64,000 nucleotides of DNA from a virus. Below, one piece after another: positions 33,899 to 44,109 of the stretch (positions are counted from its first letter, which is position 1; every line of letters begins with the position of its first letter). Both the position numbers and the translations under genes were made by a program. The DNA lies in IMG/VR virus record IMGVR_UViG_3300010354_000080, positions 1-64,000 of that record. One strand, 5' to 3'. The notes under the pieces were generated by a model. The model was not told the DNA's origin and ran no database searches. It saw only the letters and a program-made list of their open reading frames with translations.

Positions 33899-36007
33899 TC
33901 ACACCGTTGTTACTTTTGGTTCAAAGAATGCGTCTCCTACGGCCCAGAGCCCAGCGGCAAGGTGGGCGTACTGAACACGAACGTTGAGGTTCGATGGCAT
34001 CCAGTTCTTTGCGATGTAAGAGACCCTGTCCCAGGACTTACCATCTCTATTATAGTAGTAGGGCACGCGGAAGAAGACATTGCGACTGTCGTCTCTAGTA
34101 ACGACCCTACTAACCCCCGCAATAAGCTGATTGGTGTAGTTATTTACCGAGGCGTCAATGGTTCCGCCGACCTGCAGCACATCTTGCTTGTAAGGAACCA
34201 GGAGCGGAGCTGACACCTCCGCGCTTCTCAGCCCGCTCCGGACTTTGAATATGCTTCTCTCCTGGTCCACAAGACTTAACTCCTCCGAAGAATGGCCTTT
34301 AAGCCCGAACGCCGAACATAGAAACACGCTTCCTAAAAGGCTACCCTTGGCCTCCACCATCCCATTCCACTGGGACTTATCGACTCGTACGTTGCTCACA
34401 GGGACCAGAGATACTCTTTGTGTTACGCTTGAGTAGGATTTTGTTTTTAGGCGAGGACCCGGCACCACGGATCCCGAGGTTACATTAATTTCCTCCACCT
34501 CATCTAGCTTAAGACTTAGTAGGTTGGGGGAACTCGTCACCCATTCAGACTGGGTGAATGGAAACTGCTCTAGAGCCCCACCTTTAGGCGTAAGGATCTC
34601 ACCAAGAGAGGGGAGTTCGGTTGTTAGTTCTCTGTCCCACCATCCAAAGGAGTTTCTGATAAGCGCCCTCTTGATGTCATTGCTCCAGAGTGGATTCCAC
34701 AACTCACCGAAGAGCCCGACATGCTGAGCCAACCAATCCAGAAGAGCCGGATTGCAAGTGTCAGGGTCAAGATACTCCGCGTAAAATCTTGCTACGGAAT
34801 CCTTCTTGGAGGATAGAAACTCATCGACTCCGCTTGTCAGCCATTGCGCCGGCGTTTCCACATCGGAGAAGGCGGGATCGGATCTGTAGGACTCGGCCAA
34901 TCCCGGAAGTCTGGAGTATACGGGTCTGGATATCTTCTCTTTACCATAAGAGATGGAGGGCATGGAGAGAGAACTCGATACCTCCTGGATTATGCTCCCG
35001 AAAAGCTGTTTGATCTCATCGTAAACCGCGGAGATAAATTCCAGGCCATTGTACGATAACGCTAGTCTGTACGCAAAAATCTCTTCGATTATGCTATTAC
35101 ACATATCGCGCCATTTCTTGTCCAAGCCCGCAAACCCCTCTGTCAAGGCCAGCCTTAGTTCGTCCGATGCTGACGTATAGAGAACCTCATTGAGGTACCT
35201 CTCCGATCTGCCTGGATAGGCGAAGATAACGGTGCTGCGTATGAAAGCTTCCTTTCTATCCTCAAGTCCTATGACGTCGGGGCGAAGCCCACTTACACCG
35301 CTACTTCTAAGTCTCTCGTCCACTCTAATTATCGCGGAGTCGATAAAGTCGTCAGAGTAGTAGAATTTTGGGGGTAGATAGATTCTTGATGCGACGCTTG
35401 CGGGCTTATCTACCGGGATCTTATACGAACTGCCATCGGAGGCATAAGTAATAAAGTGGCCTCTCAGAACAGTTTTTAGAACCACAGAGGTGTCTGCCTT
35501 GAAGTAATAGATAACTGGACGAGCAGGAGAACCGTAGATGTTTGCTGATACGTACTTCCACTTGCCCTCGTTGATCCTCTCTACGGATCCTATAACGCAC
35601 TTTCCAGGATTACACAGCGAGTCAGTCCCCTCTCCGTTCTTACACTGCAGTCCGCTTCTTGAGCAACTCTCCATTCCTCCATGCTCGGTTCCTCCAAGAG
35701 GATGGCCGTGGGCGTAGATGGGATATGACTGGGCACCGGTCGACTGAGGCGATACTACATCCTGGGAGTAGACGTGCCCGACATTCTTGTACTTGAATCC
35801 GTTAAGATCGAGATTTCCTATCTCGGTGTCGATAACATTCTGTCTCTCCGCGTTTACGTCTCTTCTAGCAGAGAAGTCCACTCTCCCGAGCTTGTGGGCG
35901 AATATCTTTCCTCTCTGTGTGCCCTCAGATAGCACAGAGATATGCCCTGGAGATAGGGCCGGGTTACGTCTTCTGAGGCTTAAGCTATTCCACGCTGAGT
36001 AGTTCAT
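33899..36007 (-). CDS. P2 gpI-like baseplate/tail protein (702 aa)
   Basis: Around residues 410-450 it contains YLDPDTCNPALLDWLAQHVG, then WNPLWSNDIKRALIRNSF, the signature of the P2 gpI tail protein family, where the Leu-Pro or Leu-Asp-Trp-Leu-Ala core and Trp-Lys-Arg segment are diagnostic. The N-terminal 380 residues contain Cys-rich pieces (CSRSGLQCKNGEG) and the C-terminus is beta-rich. gpI joins the baseplate to the fibres. The start overlaps the gpJ-like stop (ATGA), giving the same J-I order as in P2. Confidence 0.7.
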   Translation of the reverse strand: MNYSAWNSLSLRRRNPALSPGHISVLSEGTQRGKIFAHKLGRVDFSARRDVNAERQNVIDTEIGNLDLNGFKYKNVGHVYSQDVVSPQSTGAQSYPIYAHGHPLGGTEHGGMESCSRSGLQCKNGEGTDSLCNPGKCVIGSVERINEGKWKYVSANIYGSPARPVIYYFKADTSVVLKTVLRGHFITYASDGSSYKIPVDKPASVASRIYLPPKFYYSDDFIDSAIIRVDERLRSSGVSGLRPDVIGLEDRKEAFIRSTVIFAYPGRSERYLNEVLYTSASDELRLALTEGFAGLDKKWRDMCNSIIEEIFAYRLALSYNGLEFISAVYDEIKQLFGSIIQEVSSSLSMPSISYGKEKISRPVYSRLPGLAESYRSDPAFSDVETPAQWLTSGVDEFLSSKKDSVARFYAEYLDPDTCNPALLDWLAQHVGLFGELWNPLWSNDIKRALIRNSFGWWDRELTTELPSLGEILTPKGGALEQFPFTQSEWVTSSPNLLSLKLDEVEEINVTSGSVVPGPRLKTKSYSSVTQRVSLVPVSNVRVDKSQWNGMVEAKGSLLGSVFLCSAFGLKGHSSEELSLVDQERSIFKVRSGLRSAEVSAPLLVPYKQDVLQVGGTIDASVNNYTNQLIAGVSRVVTRDDSRNVFFRVPYYYNRDGKSWDRVSYIAKNWMPSNLNVRVQYAHLAAGLWAVGDAFFEPKVTTV

Positions 36008-37287
36008 GGTGTGTACAGGGCCTCGTAGTAGAAAGTGAGTGGGGTGAAATCGTTTACCGACGTAAACCCTATCTGCGCTCTGTAAAGCTTATACGAGCTG
36101 ATCGGAGATAGCGCTTTCTGCACTTGGCTGTCCGAGTTAACCACTCCAAGGTAGGTGTAATTGCATCCGGTATCTGTCTCCTCTCCTGAGAATCCAGCGC
36201 ATAGTCCCTCAACCACGGAACTGTTTTTAAGCATGCTCTTAGCGCTGAGATTATTAACCGACTTGACAAAATCAAAATCGTAGATCGCCTTTAACATCTC
36301 CTGGTACTCGAGGTCGGATCCTAATCCCAGGTTTGTCGGATCAATGTACTCCTTCACAGCGGCTAGTAACTGAGAAGCAAGGGAGTCTACCCCTACCCCA
36401 ATCGTAGTGGGATCGTACATCACCTCCAGTACAAGATCCACCGGCACTACATCCGGACTCACAAAAGATACGTTAGTTCCTATCGCCACTCTCGATTTCA
36501 TAGAGCTAATCAGATAGGATAGGTTGGAGGCGCTAAGCTCGTTGCCGTCCTTATCTCCTACGCATATAACAACGTTACCCGAGAAGGCCTCCGAAAGAGC
36601 AAATCTCTCCTCGTAGGTTAGTACCTTGACGATGTTGGTGTCAGGGACTAGGGCCCTTACCTCATTCTCGAAGTCCCCAGATGTGGTGAGATTGCGCCTC
36701 GTAAGGACTTCAAAGGCCCGTGCTTTCATCTGCGAGACGGACTCCGTATCGGTACCTCCAACCGCAGCCACCTCATTGCTTAAGAATTCCAATCCCGCAA
36801 AATTCTTCTCTATCTTATTTATCTCACCGCGCGTGACATTGTAGCCAGATCCCCACTTCTCGGATTGGCAGGAAACGGTCACTGACGAGGCGGTCTCCAC
36901 CACTCGTGCCTCAGCCAACGTGACAAATACCTGACCACCATTCGCTATAACCTTGGTCCCTTTGGGGATGACTAGAACCCTCTGATAACCCGGTACTTTG
37001 TAGAAAGTTACGTCGACAAGTGCTCGGCTACCGATCTTTCTCTGGATGCCTAACTGCCTAAGCCACTGAAGACTAAAAGCCTCTGGGAGATTATTTAAGT
37101 AGTAGAGGAGTTCTGCTTGAGCAAATGCTTGCCCCTCTGTAATCGCCGCTAGTGGCGAAGCCGGGGTGAAGTCGTTCAACTCCCCTCCTGACTCGAGGTA
37201 GATCCGTGTCTGAAGCGCTCTTACCAGAGCCTCCGTGTTACGACTGTCCAATTGTAGAGGCAGTATCGGACCGTAGATGTTCGCCAT
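36004..37287 (-). CDS. Baseplate wedge protein, gpJ / gp47 (T4 gp6) type
   Basis: 427 residues with the order expected of baseplate J-like proteins: TPASPLAAITEGQAFAQAELLYYLNNLPEAFSLQWLRQLGI near the start, then a beta region (FYKVPGYQRVLVIPKGTKV), EVAAVGGTDTESVSQMKARAFEVL, and SGDFENEVRALVPDTNIVKVLTYEERF. These are the conserved blocks of the family that forms the baseplate ring and triggers contraction. The gene lies directly before the gpI-like gene. Confidence 0.85.
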   Translation of the reverse strand: MANIYGPILPLQLDSRNTEALVRALQTRIYLESGGELNDFTPASPLAAITEGQAFAQAELLYYLNNLPEAFSLQWLRQLGIQRKIGSRALVDVTFYKVPGYQRVLVIPKGTKVIANGGQVFVTLAEARVVETASSVTVSCQSEKWGSGYNVTRGEINKIEKNFAGLEFLSNEVAAVGGTDTESVSQMKARAFEVLTRRNLTTSGDFENEVRALVPDTNIVKVLTYEERFALSEAFSGNVVICVGDKDGNELSASNLSYLISSMKSRVAIGTNVSFVSPDVVPVDLVLEVMYDPTTIGVGVDSLASQLLAAVKEYIDPTNLGLGSDLEYQEMLKAIYDFDFVKSVNNLSAKSMLKNSSVVEGLCAGFSGEETDTGCNYTYLGVVNSDSQVQKALSPISSYKLYRAQIGFTSVNDFTPLTFYYEALYTP

Positions 37288-38303
37288 TAGAATGCTGGGG
37301 TGAAGTTGCGAGCGGCGGGATTAAGCCCACCTTGAGGATCTCTGTTATCCTCTTCGAAGTTAGGAACCTGTGAAGTATCCAGTAGGTCCCCATTTGACAT
37401 TGTAGCCGGGTCGAATGTCGTGTAGCCATTGAGCTTCTCCCCCATCAGCGAGATGGAGAACACATCTCTATCCCCCTGAAGTTCGTCGGCAAATTGGTCG
37501 TACTCGAAGGCCGAGGTCGCCACGCCGGGAGCGTCGGATACTGACAGAGCCCCGACAGGGTTATATAGCCCCTCAAGTGGAGTTTTCGACAGATACCCAA
37601 CGTACCCATCGGAGACGTAATCCTGTATGTCGGGTGGGAGGGAAGAGGTGGTGAGTCCAGGAATTGCGATATCGGTCCAGTAGTCCTGCGGGGAGATGTA
37701 CCCGGTGGGCACGCTCACTCCCCTGAAATCGTATCCGAGGTCCACTGTGTTACTGAGATCGACCCTGGAGTTTAGTGGCGGGACGGATAGTTTTGTCTGA
37801 GGGTTGTTGGATACGACCCTGGACATCAGGGAGATGTCGGGGCCAATCAGGTGATCCTGAGTCGCTCTCTGATATATGCTATCAGTTACTCCCTCGGAGA
37901 TATCCTGGTCCAGTATAAATCTGGATACCGCTAGGCCTACGTAGTCTCTAAAGGAAAGTCCATAATTCTCCTCGGAGTCCAGTACCTCGAAGAAAGCCGA
38001 ATCTATGCGACGCACCAACTCCTCCCTCCATGTTGGCCCGAACGTAATATCGACGTAATTGGCGAATCCGGGGTCGGTGGAGTACTGCAGATTCAGAGAG
38101 TTCAGAAATATCTCCGATAGTCTACTCCTCGACGATACAAAACTCGAGAAGATGTCGGATGGTCTCTGTGAATCCAAGAACCTTGTAGGCGACTGGGCGT
38201 AGATCTGATTCTGCACCTCTCTAAAATACTCCGGATCGCCATAGGCGACGGAAGCCAATCCACCCAAGGTGCTAAAGCTGTCGGTAACGTATCCTGTTTT
38301 CAA
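37287..38303 (-). CDS. Putative baseplate-associated protein (338 aa)
   Basis: First gene of the baseplate-terminase operon. It has charged helices (TWREELVRRIDSAFFEVLDSEENYG) and a long, loop-rich second half (SSLPPDIQDYVSDGYVGYLSKTPLEGLYNP). In P2 the gene before gpJ is gpW (gp25-like), but this protein is more than twice as long and I cannot find the gp25 signature, so gpW is only a positional guess. A GTTTAAAT box ends 28 bases before the ATG. Its stop overlaps the next start (TAATG). Confidence 0.5.
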   Translation of the reverse strand: MKTGYVTDSFSTLGGLASVAYGDPEYFREVQNQIYAQSPTRFLDSQRPSDIFSSFVSSRSRLSEIFLNSLNLQYSTDPGFANYVDITFGPTWREELVRRIDSAFFEVLDSEENYGLSFRDYVGLAVSRFILDQDISEGVTDSIYQRATQDHLIGPDISLMSRVVSNNPQTKLSVPPLNSRVDLSNTVDLGYDFRGVSVPTGYISPQDYWTDIAIPGLTTSSLPPDIQDYVSDGYVGYLSKTPLEGLYNPVGALSVSDAPGVATSAFEYDQFADELQGDRDVFSISLMGEKLNGYTTFDPATMSNGDLLDTSQVPNFEEDNRDPQGGLNPAARNFTPAF

Positions 38304-38330
38304 AACCTAAACACCGCATCTCTATTTATA

Positions 38331-38338
38331 ATTTAAAC
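38331..38338 (-). promoter_or_regulatory. Putative late promoter box GTTTAAAT with TATAAATA beside it
   Basis: Minus-strand GTTTAAATTATAAATAG, ending 28 bases before ATG 38303. It also contains TATAAATA, the T4 late-promoter consensus, immediately downstream. It would drive the baseplate-terminase operon and lies back to back with the plus-strand box at 38350. Confidence 0.55.
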
Positions 38339-38349
38339 CGCGGAAGGTA

Positions 38350-38357
38350 GGTTAAAG
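38350..38357 (+). promoter_or_regulatory. Putative late promoter box, variant GGTTAAAG
   Basis: GGTTAAAG, one base different from the consensus, ends 27 bases before ATG 38384. It supports ATG 38384 over the TTG at 38378. The two divergent late boxes are separated by only 11 bases. Confidence 0.5.
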
Positions 38358-38383
38358 GTTATCAGACACAATACTAGTTGTCA

Positions 38384-38932
38384 ATGGCTGAAGCAACACA
38401 CCAGCAGATAACCACCTCGTTACCTGGAGAGGAGCCGTTTATCGGCGATCTCGACGAGGGTGAGATCTGCATTAACGTTGCTGATGGCAGGATCTGGGCG
38501 GGAGACGCGATAAGCGTTCCCGTGGAGCTCGGAGGTGCGGTTAAAAACGCTCCCATAGGACCGTTACTCGCTTCCAATTACCTGGACGTAGACGTAACAT
38601 CTGCAGACAATCTCCCGATCGCCAATACGAATCCTCTGGACGTACCTCCAGGATTTTACCGGGAGCATCGCATCCTTCTGAGATTTACCCAGACACCACC
38701 TCAGAGCCTTCAGACTTACTTCGATTACCCTGTCAACTGGGGCGTTGAAGCGAGCTGGAAATTTGGCACATCCGTTATGACGTGGGGAGGAGATGTTGAA
38801 GATCTCGATTTTCAGGCTGATAACCCCATAGATTTCTACAGAGCCCAGGGGAGAAAGATCCTCGTAGAGTTGAGCTCTTTCGGCCCTAGCGCAGAATGGA
38901 CCGGAAGGCTACTTTGGGTTAGTTCACTATAG
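38384..38932 (+). CDS. Putative fibre/tail accessory protein (182 aa)
   Basis: Starts MAEATHQQITTSLPGEEPF. Residues 22-45 (IGDLDEGEICINVADGRIWAGDAISVPVEL) are the phage fibre N-terminal pattern in which a virion protein states G-E-x-x-x-N...D-G-R-x-W-x-G-D. The rest is beta-rich with aromatic pairs. It lies 17 bases before the giant fibre gene, so it probably attaches or caps that fibre. ATG 38384 is chosen by the late promoter spacing. Confidence 0.6.
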   Translation: MAEATHQQITTSLPGEEPFIGDLDEGEICINVADGRIWAGDAISVPVELGGAVKNAPIGPLLASNYLDVDVTSADNLPIANTNPLDVPPGFYREHRILLRFTQTPPQSLQTYFDYPVNWGVEASWKFGTSVMTWGGDVEDLDFQADNPIDFYRAQGRKILVELSSFGPSAEWTGRLLWVSSL

Positions 38933-38949
38933 TGACATAGCTTTTTACC

Positions 38950-41900
38950 ATGCTAGATAAGATTCAGTTCCAGAATGGGACTATCGTACCTGAAACATAT
39001 CTTAACGAGACGCAGAAAGGCTCGAGCTTCTCTGCTACGACCTCGCGTGCAAACTACTACTCCGAACCCACCGACGCCGAGCACGGTGGCTGGAAGATGG
39101 GCCAGCGGGATAGCCTCAAGGATTGGGAGATCGCCGATCCTCGTGAGGATAACGAGACCGCTGTTGGTAGACTCGCGCATGACGGCATTGTTCTTAAGTC
39201 CTACGATCCACAAACAGGGATTAAAGAGTGGGGTCCTCCGACCCTTATCAGTTCGGGTGTGGGGGCAGGAAGCTATGGCGTTTGGGTGGAGGCTGGTAGC
39301 ATCGTATCCAGCGATGGGCAACCCATCTCCTGGGGCGTGCAGTTTGTTAGCCTCCTCAGTGGTATCAGTACTAATTATATCTATCTAGACGAAGCGTCTG
39401 CCAAAGCGGATATTACTGCTGGGAATCCCGTAGAACTAGCCATTGGCTCAGCGTTGCCATCCCCTTCTCGCCCTCATGTCCCTCTCGCCAAACTAACTCT
39501 TAACGCCGGAGGCACTTCACTAGCTACAGACGAAGATGGTAGCGTCGTAGGGGCGGGTTACGTAGATCTAAGACCCAACCTCTACGTGGGTAATCTGAAC
39601 ACGTATCCTCGGATCCTCCGCAACACGGAGATGGTAAGTGACTCGTACTCGGCTAAGAGCTGGGAGAGAGTAATCGCCGACACCTCTAACGGTTCGCTAA
39701 TCGTCTCACTTCCCTCCACTCCAACCGACTCCGATAGGATCGCGATTGTCGACATCTCCGGGACATTCGACCGATTCCCCATCGTTATCAGGCCAGGTGG
39801 CGATACCAAGATCTCCAACTCTGTTGATGATTGGATTATCAACATCAGAGACGCTCACATTGAACTGTTCTATCACGCGGCTACCTCCGAGTGGAAGTTT
39901 GAGGAAACTCCAGGTGGTGACTGCTCGCCGGTTCTTGGAACGTTCCTGAGCTGTGGTGGAAGAGAGTTCATTGGTCAGCGACTCGCAACCGAGTGCCCCG
40001 ACGGGCAAGTTGTACCCGCGATCTACCCCAATCCTCCGGAAGGGGTGTATCGCTATGAGCCGTCAACCTCCAAGTGCTATAAGGAATTCTACCAGTCGGT
40101 TGCTGTGTACGCCGATGGTCAGGGTGGGCTTATCAGAGTCCAAGATGCTCCACGCTGTGATCGCGTAGGAGTCACTGCGGATCCTACGGTAAAAAATATC
40201 ATCTACGTTGACCCGGCTACTGGCGACGACTCCATCTCCAATAATGGATTTACCCAGGCCAAGCCATTCCGCTCCATCGAGAGGGCGCTGATCGAGGCCG
40301 TTAGGGAGAGCCGCAGATCGGGTCAGTATAACGATCGCTATGACAGAGTGGTCATCGAGCTGTCTCCGGGTGATTATTACGTCGATAACTCTCCTGGAGC
40401 GGGAAGTCCTGGCCTAACAGCTAACACGGGGCTCATCCAACGAGCCCCCTCAGGATTTAAGATTTTTGCTCGCGAGGATCTGGATCGTGCCATAGTCATT
40501 CAGGTAGACTCTCTTAACCCTTCTTCCGCCCAACCTCCGGGATCTCTTAATCTAGGAAGGATTCTGTACTCTCAGAGTGGTGGTGTGGGCAATATCGCCA
40601 AAATCGAGAAGGAGAGTCTGAACTCATCCATCTGGAAAGTGACTCTGGAGTATGTCCGTGGTAACTTTTCAGTCAACGACGATCTCTTCTACGACAATCT
40701 GTCCCTCATCAACCCCACCGGTGGTGGTCTGATCGTTCCGCGCGGTATCTCTATCAATGGTGTGGATCTTCGTAAAGTTCGGGTTCGTCCGATGTACGTT
40801 CCCGAGCTCAATCCGGTTCAGGAAGAGCCACAGCGCGAGAGAACTTGCATCTTCAAGGTTACCGGCGGTAGTTATATTTCGCTCATCACCTTCACCGATA
40901 ACCCTCAGATCCCCAGAAGCCACAACACAGTTACCTCAGTCGGATTCGCCTCGCAGGGCGAGATCGCCGGTGGGTCCGTGGAGACGTCCTACTACTCCAA
41001 ACTTAACAGCCTCTTTGGTCAGTACGATAATTGGGGATCGCAAGGCCTCGAGGCCATCACCGCTGAGACCACAATCGTTGCTCCCATCTACGACTCCAAG
41101 GATCTTCGTCAGACCGACTCAGAGGAGAACCAAACAGGGATTCCGCTTCCCGACTCCAGAGTGGATTCTTCGGTTGTTTATCCAGGCGCCTCCAGAATTA
41201 GAAACCAAGGCTCAGGTGATCAGCGCACCTTCGATCTTCCGGACATCAACTCCACAAGATCTTCGTCTCCGTACGTTTTCAACTGCTCGGTAAGATCCAT
41301 CTTTGGTCTTAACGGTCTTCACGCCGACGGCGCGCTGGTTGCTGGATTTAAGTCCATGGTGACCGCTAACTTTACCCAGGTATCCCTACAGACTGATCCC
41401 ACTTGCTACACTGACGGATCCTACTACCTCGATCCGCCGACTAATAAGGACCGGGGTTCTGGCAAGCAGTACAGGCCTTGCCCTGCTGATCAGTTTAAAT
41501 ATCGCCATTTCGGCTTTAAAGGTAGCAACAACGCAACCATCCAGATCGTAAGCTGCTTTGTCATCGGTAACGCGGATCACTTCATCGCGGAGAGCGGCGC
41601 TGATCTCTCGATTACGAACTCCTGCTCCGACTTCGGTGACATCTCACTGCACTCTGTGGGATATAAGACAAGGTCATTTAGCCAGGACGAAGGGGTTCCT
41701 TCGGGAACCTACGGTGGAACAAAGATCATAGAGATCGTTCCTCCTAAGCCTCTGTCGTATGGTGTACTTTCCTCCGGAGCCAATCCGACTCTAGTGGATA
41801 CGGAGATTAACACCGGTCTGGTTCTCGAGTACACTAAGACAAAGAACTGGTATGTTGCAAACTCTTCCAACGGTGTTCCTCCAAACCTCATCCGTATATA

Positions 41901-44106
41901 TTTCTCTAATACCAACGCTGGATCTCCATTTACGGCTAGTACTAATGTACCATCTGCTGCAAAGATGGGATTTGGTCAATTTACGTACACAAGGAAGAAG
42001 GGTGACGGAACCTACGAACTCTCAGGAGGTACGTCCAGAGCCAACAGAAAGAGATTTTATATCAAGGGATTCAACGAGAACGGGGACTCCATCCTTTACA
42101 CCGGTGATATCCAACTGGTTGAATCGGCTTCGTCTCCAGGATACGAGTTCCTAGACGACTCTTCCAAGATCTTTGTGTGGGATGCTCAGCAATCCTGCTG
42201 GTACGTGAACCTCTCTACATCTCTTATTGTAGAAGAGACCGTAGATACCGACGGTGACGGGTACCTCCTGAAGAAGTTTGATTACGCATTCAGATATAAG
42301 ATTCTGTCTAATCCCGTAGGTTCTCAGGTGTTCTACTCTACCCTGGACTTCATGTTCCAGAGAGCGGCTCTAACAACCATCAGGGGAATTGATAAGAGAA
42401 AATCCGACGATCGTGTGTACAGGATCGTGCTTGAGGGCTTCATCCGCGATCAAGGAATGAGAAGGCCACAGAACTACTACATTCTGGAAAAGCAACTTGG
42501 TGTGAGTGGCTATCCGCTAAACGGCAGTTCTACTCTCGCTACCGACCCACTTACCATCTCGCAGATTCGAGACTACGATGAGGTCTTCGAGCCAGAAGCC
42601 TATCGTAGAAGACGTGCAGAGAAACTGCCTTCCGATGGTAGGTTTGTGGCTTATCTTACACAAGCAACCCAGGCTCGTAAAGTTGCTGCTGGGGAGCTCT
42701 ACCCCGCTCTGGACTATGACGAGCCCGAAAAGACTATCGATCCCGTCAACTCTATCACCCGCCAGGCCATCGTTGAGATGGCTAATCGCCCCGGAGTAAA
42801 TCTGAGCAGGAGTATCGAGCCCAGCGTTGATCCCATCTCCCTCAAAGTGAGATCAAGCTCCTCCACCTCGGGAATCCTTGTTGGCCTCCGCAGACCTTCC
42901 GTCATCAGGGCCTCCGGCCATACGTGGGAATGGACCGGTTATCTCAACTACGATACCGCTTTCCCGACTTTCCAGGGGGAGTCACTAGAGCAGGACTTTG
43001 CGCTCGGCAAGATCATCGTTGAAACAAACGGTGGTAAGGTGTACGCCACCGGAATGAATGAGGAGGGTAGCTTCTACATCGGAACCACAGTCTTCGACCT
43101 TAGAACCGGTGAGCAGTTCGCCATCCCGCTCGAAGCGGATAACGAGCCAGGATCGGTTACCAACCAAGTATTCAATAGCGTTGTTATCAAATCCACACTC
43201 GCGCTGAATGACGGCGCGGCAATGTACTTCGGTAATGACACGAGCCTCTACTTCGACTCGTCGACAACATTTAACACTACAACCGGTCCTATCACCGCAG
43301 GGCAGAGTCCTCTTCCGGAGGTTTACGCTACCACGTCCAAAGCCGGTCTGGTGCAACTTGCCGATGACTCCGTTATCAGAGGGGCCCTAGGATCTGGTAG
43401 CCAGGGTATCTCCGACAGAACCGCGGTTACGGCGGCAGCACTCGCAAGAGAACTCAACGTAAGATTCGATAATAGCCTGGCATCAGGCACCGGAGTAGCA
43501 ATTACGGAATCGCCTATCGAGCTACCCGGAGGTGATCCTACCGACTCTTCAGATAATATCACTCAATTTATGGTGAATATCGGTCTTCCTCTTAGTACCG
43601 ATAATGTCGCCTTTGCCGGTATGCGTCTTGGAGATCCTTCCACCGGGCAACTTGTAACGGATGTTGTTAACAGTACCGTCGGTATTAGCAAAAACAGCCC
43701 TCAGGATACCAAGCTCGTTACTGAGAAAGCTGTTGTTGATTACCTAAAAGCACAACCGCTAGTTCTTGTGGTACCCACAGGAGCAGATGGTGGTGGATCA
43801 GCCCCCGGCACTGGGTATGAGCACATCGTTGATTTTGTGGTTAATAACGTCGTTAGTGCCTCGGCCTATCCCATTGGCCAGGTCCTTAAAGTTGTAAGAA
43901 GGTCTCTTAACATCAGTTATGTGGCTCCGTCGCTATTTGAGTACAAGAGTAACTATATCTCGATCAACTATGTTAGCGATGTTTCTTTTAGCGCAGGAAG
44001 CCTAAGCATAGACTTTGCCAGCCTTTACGACGCCTCTGCTCTCGTTTGGACCTACGTCAATAACGGCACGGCCTTCGTGCTCCAAGGAAATCGCCCGATC
44101 CCGTAA
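38950..44106 (+). CDS. Giant tail fibre with beta-helix and fibre repeats (1718 aa)
   Basis: Opens with an N-terminal attachment region, then a small-domain stretch. Near residue 417 IIYVDPATGDDSISNN, ERALIEAV and VVIELSPGDYYVDNSPG mark the entry to a right-handed beta helix. Scattered Cys pairs (NSCSDFGDIS, VSCFVIGN) lie inside the helix rungs. Around residue 1458 YATTSKAGLVQLADDS is the classic tail-fibre repeat motif. The C-terminus is beta-rich, as expected for a receptor-binding tip. It has the largest frame in the window, and its stop is 3 bases before the oxygenase-like gene. Confidence 0.8.
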   Translation: MLDKIQFQNGTIVPETYLNETQKGSSFSATTSRANYYSEPTDAEHGGWKMGQRDSLKDWEIADPREDNETAVGRLAHDGIVLKSYDPQTGIKEWGPPTLISSGVGAGSYGVWVEAGSIVSSDGQPISWGVQFVSLLSGISTNYIYLDEASAKADITAGNPVELAIGSALPSPSRPHVPLAKLTLNAGGTSLATDEDGSVVGAGYVDLRPNLYVGNLNTYPRILRNTEMVSDSYSAKSWERVIADTSNGSLIVSLPSTPTDSDRIAIVDISGTFDRFPIVIRPGGDTKISNSVDDWIINIRDAHIELFYHAATSEWKFEETPGGDCSPVLGTFLSCGGREFIGQRLATECPDGQVVPAIYPNPPEGVYRYEPSTSKCYKEFYQSVAVYADGQGGLIRVQDAPRCDRVGVTADPTVKNIIYVDPATGDDSISNNGFTQAKPFRSIERALIEAVRESRRSGQYNDRYDRVVIELSPGDYYVDNSPGAGSPGLTANTGLIQRAPSGFKIFAREDLDRAIVIQVDSLNPSSAQPPGSLNLGRILYSQSGGVGNIAKIEKESLNSSIWKVTLEYVRGNFSVNDDLFYDNLSLINPTGGGLIVPRGISINGVDLRKVRVRPMYVPELNPVQEEPQRERTCIFKVTGGSYISLITFTDNPQIPRSHNTVTSVGFASQGEIAGGSVETSYYSKLNSLFGQYDNWGSQGLEAITAETTIVAPIYDSKDLRQTDSEENQTGIPLPDSRVDSSVVYPGASRIRNQGSGDQRTFDLPDINSTRSSSPYVFNCSVRSIFGLNGLHADGALVAGFKSMVTANFTQVSLQTDPTCYTDGSYYLDPPTNKDRGSGKQYRPCPADQFKYRHFGFKGSNNATIQIVSCFVIGNADHFIAESGADLSITNSCSDFGDISLHSVGYKTRSFSQDEGVPSGTYGGTKIIEIVPPKPLSYGVLSSGANPTLVDTEINTGLVLEYTKTKNWYVANSSNGVPPNLIRIYFSNTNAGSPFTASTNVPSAAKMGFGQFTYTRKKGDGTYELSGGTSRANRKRFYIKGFNENGDSILYTGDIQLVESASSPGYEFLDDSSKIFVWDAQQSCWYVNLSTSLIVEETVDTDGDGYLLKKFDYAFRYKILSNPVGSQVFYSTLDFMFQRAALTTIRGIDKRKSDDRVYRIVLEGFIRDQGMRRPQNYYILEKQLGVSGYPLNGSSTLATDPLTISQIRDYDEVFEPEAYRRRRAEKLPSDGRFVAYLTQATQARKVAAGELYPALDYDEPEKTIDPVNSITRQAIVEMANRPGVNLSRSIEPSVDPISLKVRSSSSTSGILVGLRRPSVIRASGHTWEWTGYLNYDTAFPTFQGESLEQDFALGKIIVETNGGKVYATGMNEEGSFYIGTTVFDLRTGEQFAIPLEADNEPGSVTNQVFNSVVIKSTLALNDGAAMYFGNDTSLYFDSSTTFNTTTGPITAGQSPLPEVYATTSKAGLVQLADDSVIRGALGSGSQGISDRTAVTAAALARELNVRFDNSLASGTGVAITESPIELPGGDPTDSSDNITQFMVNIGLPLSTDNVAFAGMRLGDPSTGQLVTDVVNSTVGISKNSPQDTKLVTEKAVVDYLKAQPLVLVVPTGADGGGSAPGTGYEHIVDFVVNNVVSASAYPIGQVLKVVRRSLNISYVAPSLFEYKSNYISINYVSDVSFSAGSLSIDFASLYDASALVWTYVNNGTAFVLQGNRPIP

Positions 44107-44109
44107 CAG

